A stretch of DNA of 33,580 bases. It comes from Brumimicrobium sp051745635 (lineage in GTDB: Bacteria; Bacteroidota; Bacteroidia; Flavobacteriales_D; Crocinitomicaceae). The stretch covers positions 1 through 33,580 of the forward strand of contig JBNJEH010000032.1 in assembly GCA_051745635.1 (NCBI GenBank), in the 5' to 3' direction. The translations under genes were made by a program, and so were the position numbers. This document shows positions 1 through 4,836 of this stretch, piece after piece. Positions within the stretch are counted from its first letter, which is position 1. Every line of letters begins with the position of its first letter. The notes beneath the pieces are model-generated. The model made no database searches, was not told where the DNA came from, and saw nothing but the letters and a program-made list of their open reading frames with translations.

Positions 1-42
1 ACTCATTCTCACATTTTATTTACTAACCTAAATCAACTAAAA

Positions 43-330
43 ATGAAATTTGATTTTCAAAAGTTAACCGTTTACAAAAAAGCGAAGCTATTCCATAAGG
101 ATGCAAAAGCTTTAATCTCAGAAAAGACTCTTACATCCTACGAAAAAGACCAACTCCGAAGAGCTTCCTTCAGTGCTGTGCTTAATATCACCAAACTATC
201 AGGACGATGCTCTAAATTATATAGACGCCACTTTTTTGAAAAAATTGAATGTGTAAGTTGAACTATTATCAATGCAAGCACCTCTATTGAATTAAACTCA
301 ACTTGCGTTGCTGAAAACACTACGCTGTGA
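43..330 (+). pseudogene. Broken four-helix-bundle (23S rRNA intervening-sequence / S23-type) protein gene
   Basis: The first 72 codons read like the start of the small four-helix-bundle proteins named after 23S rRNA intervening sequences: FDFQKLTVYKKAK, then the helix containing DQLRRASFSAVLNI, then SGR. The family usually runs to about 115-125 residues; here a TGA at 259-261 stops it at 72. The same frame stays open to a second stop at 328-330, and ECVS-stop-TIINAS resembles the family's ECVAIINIL segment with a few residues missing just before it. I read this as a nonsense mutation plus a small in-frame deletion. The family's molecular role is not established, and the copy is probably non-functional. 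Family assignment is from motif recall; there is a small chance that a short protein is still made. Confidence 0.6.
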
Positions 331-356
331 ACCAGCAATTTGTAATTTTACAACTC

Positions 357-396
357 AAAATTTTAACATATTTTGTACAAGTTATGTTAAAATTTT
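357..396. repeat. 40-bp near-perfect palindrome upstream of a promoter
   Basis: The arms at 357-370 and 383-396 (TATGTTAAAATTTT on the right) are perfect 14-bp inverted copies. The 12 bases between them contain the self-complementary core TTGTACAA on the same dyad axis, so 18 of the 20 base pairs of the whole 40-bp block are symmetrical. It ends 9 bases before the -33 box of the promoter at 406-437. It could be an operator for a dimeric regulator, a bidirectional terminator for the broken gene to the left, or a cruciform-forming repeat. Confidence 0.75.
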
Positions 397-405
397 CGAA
401 AATAA

Positions 406-437
406 TTTGTGAGACCAAAAGTGTTATCATACATTTG
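406..437 (+). promoter_or_regulatory. Bacteroidetes-type promoter (TTTG-N20-TACATTTG)
   Basis: A -33 box TTTG (406-409) is followed by exactly 20 bases and a perfect -7 box TACATTTG (430-437), matching the Bacteroidetes housekeeping consensus. No credible start codon follows. The next landmark is a terminator hairpin at 471-509, so the expected product is a short non-coding transcript starting near 441-445. Confidence 0.7.
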
Positions 438-440
438 TAG

Positions 441-509
441 TGATTTAGGTGGTTAAGTTAGGTTGATATGCAAGAGGAGTCGGACGCCTGTCCACTCCTC
501 TTGTTTTTT
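441..509 (+). ncRNA. Candidate small RNA of about 65-70 nt
   Basis: The interval lies between a consensus promoter (406-437) and a strong intrinsic terminator (471-509). I see no convincing ORF: the only ATG (468-470) opens straight into the terminator stem. The predicted transcript is a short unstructured 5' part (GATTTAGGTGGTTAAG and following bases) ending in the terminator hairpin, an arrangement typical of bacterial trans-acting or 3'-derived small RNAs. I do not recognise a named RNA family. The 5' end is inferred from promoter spacing and could be a few bases off. Confidence 0.5.
471..509 (+). terminator. Intrinsic terminator
   Basis: Perfect 10-bp stem CAAGAGGAGT (471-480) with ACTCCTCTTG (494-503), a 13-base loop, and six T residues at 504-509. 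It ends the candidate small RNA that starts near 441. Confidence 0.85.
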
Positions 510-563
510 GTGCTTCCGCCAATAGCTGATTCTAATTCGCGCCGACTTTCACAGCAATTAAAT

Positions 564-597
564 ACCATATAAATGATTCAAAAATCCTTTATATGGT
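564..597. repeat. 10-bp perfect inverted repeat
   Basis: ACCATATAAA (564-573) and TTTATATGGT (588-597) pair perfectly across a 14-base loop. There is no T-tract on either side. It lies in the 221-base stretch between the small-RNA terminator and the 3' end of the minus-strand DUF6495-type gene, where I see nothing else. It may stop or stabilise the minus-strand transcript, or it may be a protein site. Confidence 0.5.
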
Positions 598-731
598 CGA
601 TCCATCATATCTCATTGAAAATCATGACTTTTTAGTAGAGATGTTCCTTCGCGCTATACAGGATCAAAGCAAAAACGCTTTCCTTAAGAACGAAACTGTA
701 GAAAATAACAGACGTTTTTTCCTTTCAGTGC

Positions 732-1211
732 CTATCCTTCTTTTTCGGCATCCATCAAGGCAATACTTTTATACAATTTCCCGTCTGAAATTTGAGCGCC
801 GCTTTGAATCAACTCAAAAAGCTCCTCCTCACGTTTCTTTGAGTACACTTTTTCCGAAGTATACACAGCTGTTGTTGGGATATCTTTTTTTACCTTTTCA
901 ATGCCTTCAGCGGTGCGGAGATCTACGCTCTGATCATTGATTTCAAGTCCCATCAATATGATCTTACCCGGAAGACACTGAAACGTTCGAATTTCCTGAG
1001 AACTTTGATGCTCTAAAAACTCCGTTTTTCGCAATACACCCTCCCAAACAACATCGCTGAACTGTTCAATGATTTTTTCGGCTTTGGCTGTTTGTTTCTT
1101 TTTCAAAGACTCCCATTCATCTGCAGTAATGCCATTGATGACTAAAAAATCAACAAACTCCTTTTCGAGGGCGGACAATTCTTCCTGCGTCAAATTTCTG
1201 TACTTAGGCAT
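732..1211 (-). CDS. DUF6495-type conserved hypothetical protein
   Basis: A soluble protein of 159 residues with no signal peptide or membrane segment. It opens with MPKYRNLTQEEL, followed by a helical, charged stretch (EFVDFLVINGITADEWESL) and a C-terminal part containing LPGKIILMGLEI and LYKSIALMDAEKEG. I recognise this as the small uncharacterised Bacteroidetes family I know as DUF6495; its biochemical role is unknown. An upstream extension to 1310 is possible, but I chose 1211 because MPKYR is the family-like start and because it overlaps the last 8 bases of purN, the usual sign of translational coupling. It is the second gene of a purN operon, which hints at, but does not show, a purine or folate link. 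Confidence 0.7.
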   Translation of the reverse strand: MPKYRNLTQEELSALEKEFVDFLVINGITADEWESLKKKQTAKAEKIIEQFSDVVWEGVLRKTEFLEHQSSQEIRTFQCLPGKIILMGLEINDQSVDLRTAEGIEKVKKDIPTTAVYTSEKVYSKKREEELFELIQSGAQISDGKLYKSIALMDAEKEG

Positions 1212-1788
1212 TTTTCTCACTTTTGATATATCGTTCAATTTCTCGAGCAAACCACCGGTGTTCGAGCACCTGGACTTTTCGCTGAATAGTTTCCGCACTA
1301 TCTTCTGCACTTATTGGCGTTGTATGTTGCGCGAGGATTTTTCCTTTATCATATTCTTCGTTGACCAAATGTATGGTAATCCCACTCTTCGAGTCGCGGT
1401 TTTTACGAACCTCTCGGTGCACGCGCATACCATACATACCGGCACCTCCATACTTGGGTAATAAGGCCGGATGAACATTAATGATTTGAGCAGGGTACGC
1501 CGCAATTAACGCTTTCGGTATCATTCTCAAATATCCACACAAAATAATGTAATCAATACCGCGATCGCGCATCAATCCTGTTAAATGTTCCCCATCATTT
1601 GCCGCTTGATTACTAATAACCAGCTGCTCAACAGACTCCGCTTTCGTCCGCGCCAATACTCCGGCATCTTTCTTATTGGTCAACACAACCACAGTCTCAA
1701 TAGCATCGCGATTCTTGAAATATTCAATGATACGCTCAGCATTGGAGCCATTTCCCGATGCAAACAGTGCGAGGCGTTGTTTCTTCAT
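1204..1788 (-). CDS. purN: Phosphoribosylglycinamide formyltransferase (GAR transformylase)
   Basis: A cytosolic enzyme of de novo purine synthesis that transfers the formyl group of 10-formyltetrahydrofolate to glycinamide ribonucleotide. Its 194 residues match the family's length (E. coli PurN is 212). The phosphate-binding loop FASGNGSN is at residues 9-16. INVHPALLPKYGG carries the catalytic Asn104 and His106, and EEYDKG supplies the catalytic Asp147; all three catalytic residues are in their expected order. The insertion GAGMYGMRVHREV after LLPKY is typical of the Bacteroidetes subtype. The start is fixed by the TATTTTTG -7 element only 4 bases upstream of the ATG, and the gene overlaps the DUF6495-type gene behind it. 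It is divergent from the metal permease gene. Confidence 0.95.
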   Translation of the reverse strand: MKKQRLALFASGNGSNAERIIEYFKNRDAIETVVVLTNKKDAGVLARTKAESVEQLVISNQAANDGEHLTGLMRDRGIDYIILCGYLRMIPKALIAAYPAQIINVHPALLPKYGGAGMYGMRVHREVRKNRDSKSGITIHLVNEEYDKGKILAQHTTPISAEDSAETIQRKVQVLEHRWFAREIERYIKSEKNA

Positions 1789-1792
1789 GCCA

Positions 1793-1800
1793 CAAAAATA
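1793..1800 (-). promoter_or_regulatory. -7 element of the purN promoter
   Basis: On the minus strand TATTTTTG matches TAnnTTTG and ends 4 bases before the purN ATG, implying a leaderless or nearly leaderless message. I found no clear TTTG -33 box at the right distance. Confidence 0.5.
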
Positions 1801-1917
1801 GAAAATGCTTTGAATTTTTTACGCCTGTACTCCAACTTCTCCACCGCGCGAATGTAACCGTTGTAACATTGAAAAGCTGCTGTCTACTCGTTCAGTAAAA
1901 ACAGCAGGAATTTTATT

Positions 1918-1925
1918 TATTTTTG
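1918..1925 (+). promoter_or_regulatory. -7 element of the metal permease promoter
   Basis: TATTTTTG ends 4 bases before the ATG at 1930. As with divergent purN, the message would have almost no 5' leader. The -33 region is unremarkable. Confidence 0.5.
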
Positions 1926-1929
1926 CACT

Positions 1930-3195
1930 ATGGAACTAGTAGTTGAGTTTTTGACAACCTTGTGGGATTTAACCATGGAGATGGCACCCTACCTTTTATT
2001 AGGCTTCCTCATTGCAGGGTTACTCAATGGTGTTTTTTCAAAGGATTGGCTTCAACGGAAAATGGGAAAACCAGGGCTCGGCAGTTCAGTCAAAGCAGCG
2101 CTTTTGGGCATCCCGCTACCATTGTGCTCGTGTGGCGTAATCCCTACAGGTGTTTCATTTTATAAGCAGGGCGCCTCTAAGGGTGCTACTTCTTCCTTTT
2201 TAATCTCCACTCCACAAACAGGAGTTGACAGCATTCTGGTCACTTATTCCCTGATGGGATGGGCATTTGCTATCGTTCGCCCAATCATCGCCTTTGTTAC
2301 GGGTGTGCTGGGCGGCATCTGGGCAGATCAAGATCGTAAAACAACGTCAGATACTACAGCTGCACCAACATGTTCGGATTGTGAAGACGACAAAGATCAT
2401 CCCGCGGCGGAACAACACTGGTTCGATCGTATTTTCCGCTACGCTTTCGTTACTTTTCTACAAGATATATCGCGCTGGTTAGTGCTTGGGTTAGTCCTGG
2501 CAACGCTCATTACAATGTTCGTCCCGGAAGCATTATTCACCCAATATTTAAGCCGACCCTGGCTGAATATGTTAATTGTACTGGCCGCCAGTGTTCCGCT
2601 TTACGTATGTGCGACAGCCAGCGTTCCTATCGCTGCTGCACTTCTGATCAAAGGTGTTTCTCCGGGTGCGGCGCTCGTTTTCCTCATGGCTGGTCCGGCA
2701 ACTAACGTAGCTACGTTAACTGTACTCTGGCAAACCATTGGCAAACGAACAACACTAAAATATCTAACTTCTATTATGGTCGGCGCCGTTGGATTTGGTC
2801 TCCTCATTGATTACGCGCTTCCCGCTTCCTGGTTTACCTATTTTACGCCCGAGCAGTCCGGTGCTCACCAACACCATATTTTACCCCACTGGTTGATGAT
2901 CGGTTCGGGGATTTTAATGGTATACCTCATCATTCAAGCAGAAATAATTAAATTTTTACCGAAAAAAGCAAAACAAATGGAAAATTCAAAAACGACTACA
3001 ACTTACGCTATCGAAGGCATGACATGTAACCACTGTGTAGCCAACGTAGACAAAAACTTAAAAGCCATGGAAGGGGTCAATGACGTCTCTGTGGATTTAC
3101 AAAAAGGTGAAGCCGTAGTTGACGGTCAGGCAGACGCCGCCGAGGTTAAAAAGGTTATCGAAAATATCGGCTATACTTTTAAAGGAGAGAAATAA
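1930..3195 (+). CDS. Permease of the DUF318/ArsP (SO_0444-like Cu/Zn efflux) family fused to a C-terminal HMA metal-binding domain
   Basis: A 421-residue inner-membrane transporter predicted to export heavy-metal ions. The N-terminal part is an ArsP/DUF318 permease in two repeated halves: about eight hydrophobic segments between residues 1 and 350, with the signature PLCSCGVIPTG (Cys66 and Cys68) in the first half. A cytosolic loop near residues 145-165 is rich in Cys, His and acidic residues (TCSDCEDDKDH) and could bind metal. The C-terminal 70 residues form a ferredoxin-like HMA domain with the GMTCNHC motif (Cys366, Cys369), the type that hands soft metals such as Cu(I) to a transporter. 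Having carrier and chaperone in one chain suggests direct metal loading. Substrate identity (Cu, Zn or arsenical) is inferred from family. It appears to be transcribed alone. Confidence 0.88.
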   Translation: MELVVEFLTTLWDLTMEMAPYLLLGFLIAGLLNGVFSKDWLQRKMGKPGLGSSVKAALLGIPLPLCSCGVIPTGVSFYKQGASKGATSSFLISTPQTGVDSILVTYSLMGWAFAIVRPIIAFVTGVLGGIWADQDRKTTSDTTAAPTCSDCEDDKDHPAAEQHWFDRIFRYAFVTFLQDISRWLVLGLVLATLITMFVPEALFTQYLSRPWLNMLIVLAASVPLYVCATASVPIAAALLIKGVSPGAALVFLMAGPATNVATLTVLWQTIGKRTTLKYLTSIMVGAVGFGLLIDYALPASWFTYFTPEQSGAHQHHILPHWLMIGSGILMVYLIIQAEIIKFLPKKAKQMENSKTTTTYAIEGMTCNHCVANVDKNLKAMEGVNDVSVDLQKGEAVVDGQADAAEVKKVIENIGYTFKGEK

Positions 3196-3225
3196 CTGAT
3201 GCATTTGGCCTGGGCTGTCTCTATT

Positions 3226-3333
3226 TTAAAAGTCCAGAAGATCCGCATGTTCTTCACTGGCATAATGGTCAGATTCATCAAAAAAGTACTCATAAACGTT
3301 GACATTCCTGCCTTTAAATTCCCGCTGTACCAT
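3226..3333 (-). pseudogene. Short acidic coding remnant (C-terminal end of an unrecognised protein)
   Basis: On the minus strand a frame closed by TAA at 3226-3228 reads like real protein, for example VQREFKGRNVNVYEYFFDE followed by SDHYASEEHADLLDF. There is an ATG at 3333, but the protein-like frame continues upstream without a start (RISELRFKVTYKKK) until a stop at about 3383, that is, into the inverted-repeat element at 3355-3621. I interpret it as the 3' end of a gene whose 5' part was displaced by that element. I do not recognise the family. A 35-codon intact small gene starting at 3333 is the alternative. Confidence 0.35.
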
Positions 3334-3354
3334 TTTTTTCTTGTAAGTTACTTT

Positions 3355-3621
3355 AAACCTGAGTTCGCTTATTCTTTAGAGGTACAGATTATCATAAAAG
3401 GTTCTAAACAAGGTGGCTTTGTGCAGACTTAGCGGGCTAAATCAAACAAAGGCAACGCCGTATAGGAGCTTTTATGATAGAGCCAAGTGGTTTGCCACTT
3501 GTAAACAGCAATCTATTGCCACTAAATTGCTTGCAATAGAATACTATTGCCTCACAATTTAGGGTTATATCTTACTATTTACAAGCGGTCTGAACCCTAA
3601 ATAATAAGCGAACTCAGGTTT
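3355..3621. repeat. 267-bp MITE-like element with 19-bp perfect terminal inverted repeats and a nested second repeat pair
   Basis: AAACCTGAGTTCGCTTATT at 3355-3373 recurs inverted at 3603-3621; allowing one mismatch the match extends to 25 bp (to 3379 and from 3597). Further similarity lies inside: 3489-3530 resembles the inverse of about 3550-3597, both containing CTTGTAAA and CTAAATTG. The whole block is therefore a long imperfect palindrome centred near 3539, where GCAATAG pairs with CTATTGC. Its left arm holds about 110 extra bases (3380-3488) flanked by another inverted pair, TATCATAAAAG (3390-3400) and CTTTTATGATA (3469-3479), extendable to 17 matches in 20. No transposase is encoded, and I could not define a target-site duplication. 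Its right arm encodes the last residues of the 3565-4113 gene. Confidence 0.6.
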
Positions 3622-4113
3622 TAACTTGTGGGGAATAACAAAACCTAAAACGCCAACGAGCGCAAAGGGCAGAGCAATCAGTAAAATAGAAGGATGAAAA
3701 ACTACAAATAAAGTTAGCAGCGTTCCCAGTGTAGATAAAAACATAAAGATCGCCACGAGTTTATAGTAGCGCGTTCTGCTGGTGAGAGCACCATAAATAC
3801 CTAAAGTTGGCAGCACTAAACCGTGAAACAAAAAAATCAATGTAGAAAATATACCTGGTTCGGGCAAAATAACAAGAAAATCGGTAAGGCGTATTACAAA
3901 GATGAAGATTAACGTTATTACGAAAATAATTCTCAATCCCAGTGTTTTCTGATTTTTAGCATCTGTGGGAATTCGGGATACAATTTTAGCCACCTCTTCT
4001 TTTGGGCAGAACGATTTCATTCTTTTCAGTTGATCATACGCCGATTGGTGATCTGATTTTTCTTTTCGAATCAGTTGATGGGCTTTTTTGCGAATATCTT
4101 TCTTTCCGAGCAT
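3565..4113 (-). CDS. Small multi-pass membrane protein of unknown function
   Basis: A 182-residue protein that I do not recognise. The first 50 residues are basic and soluble (GKKDIRKKAHQLIRKEKSD, then a short helix with CPKEEVAKIVSRIPT). About four membrane segments follow near residues 58-80, 88-108, 115-135 and 140-162. The tail, KPEFAYYLGFRPLVNSKI, is encoded inside the inverted-repeat element at 3355-3621, so the native C-terminus may have been replaced when that element arrived. The start is supported by a TAAATTTG -7 element about 20 bases upstream. No enzymatic motif is visible. Confidence 0.65.
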   Translation of the reverse strand: MLGKKDIRKKAHQLIRKEKSDHQSAYDQLKRMKSFCPKEEVAKIVSRIPTDAKNQKTLGLRIIFVITLIFIFVIRLTDFLVILPEPGIFSTLIFLFHGLVLPTLGIYGALTSRTRYYKLVAIFMFLSTLGTLLTLFVVFHPSILLIALPFALVGVLGFVIPHKLKPEFAYYLGFRPLVNSKI

Positions 4114-4132
4114 GACTCAGGTGTTTTTTGTG

Positions 4133-4140
4133 CAAATTTA
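4133..4140 (-). promoter_or_regulatory. -7 element upstream of the membrane protein gene
   Basis: TAAATTTG on the minus strand, 19 bases before the ATG at 4113. It separates this gene from the VOC gene behind it, so the two are probably transcribed independently. No good -33 box was seen. Confidence 0.4.
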
Positions 4141-4156
4141 GTTAAAATTAATCAAC

Positions 4157-4579
4157 TCATTTTTCGAAGAGACTGCCCATTTCTTTGAATGCTTTGAATT
4201 CCAGTGCATTTCCGGCAGGATCAAGGAAAAACAACGTCGCCTGCTCTCCCGGCTCTCCTTTGAAACGTATGGTGGGTTCAATAACAAATTCAACCTCGTG
4301 CTGCTCTAACCGTTCGGCGAGCGCCTTCCAGGAATCCATGTCAAGCACTACTCCAAAGTGAGGAACGGGAACCTGATCACCATCGACGGGGTTGAAGTGG
4401 AGTTTCGTTTTTTCTGGGCTGTAATGAATAACAAACTGATGTCCGTAAAAATCAAAATCTACCCAATTCCTCGATGATCGCCCTTCGCTCATCCCCAATG
4501 TTTTTCCATAAAACGATCGACAAGCCTCGAGGTTGTGCACTGGAACAGCCAAATGAAATGGACGTAATTGCTTGCTCAT
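4157..4579 (-). CDS. VOC-superfamily (glyoxalase/extradiol dioxygenase-like) protein
   Basis: A soluble 140-residue protein with two beta-alpha-beta-beta-beta modules of the vicinal-oxygen-chelate fold. The first module opens with PFHLAVPVHNLEACRSFYG, the second with VPHFGVVLDMDSW, and the chain ends DPAGNALEFKAF. Candidate metal ligands are His9, His74 and Glu127, at the places where this superfamily coordinates Fe, Mn or Ni. I placed the start at MSKQLRPF (4579), because the longer frame to 4660 adds a non-homologous leader. The exact substrate (an aldehyde adduct, catechol or antibiotic) cannot be read from the sequence, and the gene stands alone. Confidence 0.8.
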   Translation of the reverse strand: MSKQLRPFHLAVPVHNLEACRSFYGKTLGMSEGRSSRNWVDFDFYGHQFVIHYSPEKTKLHFNPVDGDQVPVPHFGVVLDMDSWKALAERLEQHEVEFVIEPTIRFKGEPGEQATLFFLDPAGNALEFKAFKEMGSLFEK

Positions 4580-4722
4580 AAGGTTTGTTTTTCGACCAAA
4601 GTACAAAAAACGACATTGAATAGATACAATCTTTAATAAGGTATTCCAATCATTGAGCAAGTCAAAACATAGCAGATACTACAGTATTTTCATCCTTGAC
4701 AATAAAATACTTATGCTAAAAT

Positions 4723-4754
4723 TTTGCTGATTCGTCGAAGTAAGTTTATATTTG
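4723..4754 (+). promoter_or_regulatory. Bacteroidetes-type promoter of the first T9SS cargo gene
   Basis: TTTG (4723-4726), a 20-base spacer and TATATTTG (4747-4754) match both boxes of the consensus exactly. It leaves a 5' leader of about 80 bases before the ATG at 4837. Confidence 0.7.
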
Positions 4755-4836
4755 CTGGAAATAAGCTACTACGGAACAATACTTTTAACAATATAGTTTC
4801 TAATTGCTTCATTATTCAACTAAAAATGATAAAATT

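Noticed and set aside
593..940. Open frame of 115 codons on the plus strand
   Set aside because: Most of it is antisense to the DUF6495-type gene, and the translation has no family character, with many Phe, Arg and Leu typical of a shadow frame.
1212..1310. N-terminal extension of the DUF6495-type protein
   Set aside because: It would overlap purN by over 100 bases with a translation that is only the shadow of the PurN C-terminus.
3199..3432. 77-codon plus-strand frame directly after the metal permease
   Set aside because: Its translation is not protein-like, whereas the opposite strand of the same stretch is; part of it lies in the inverted-repeat element.
4580..4660. N-terminal extension of the VOC protein
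   Set aside because: The 27 additional residues are not family-like, and MSKQLRPFHLAVPV is the normal start of the fold.
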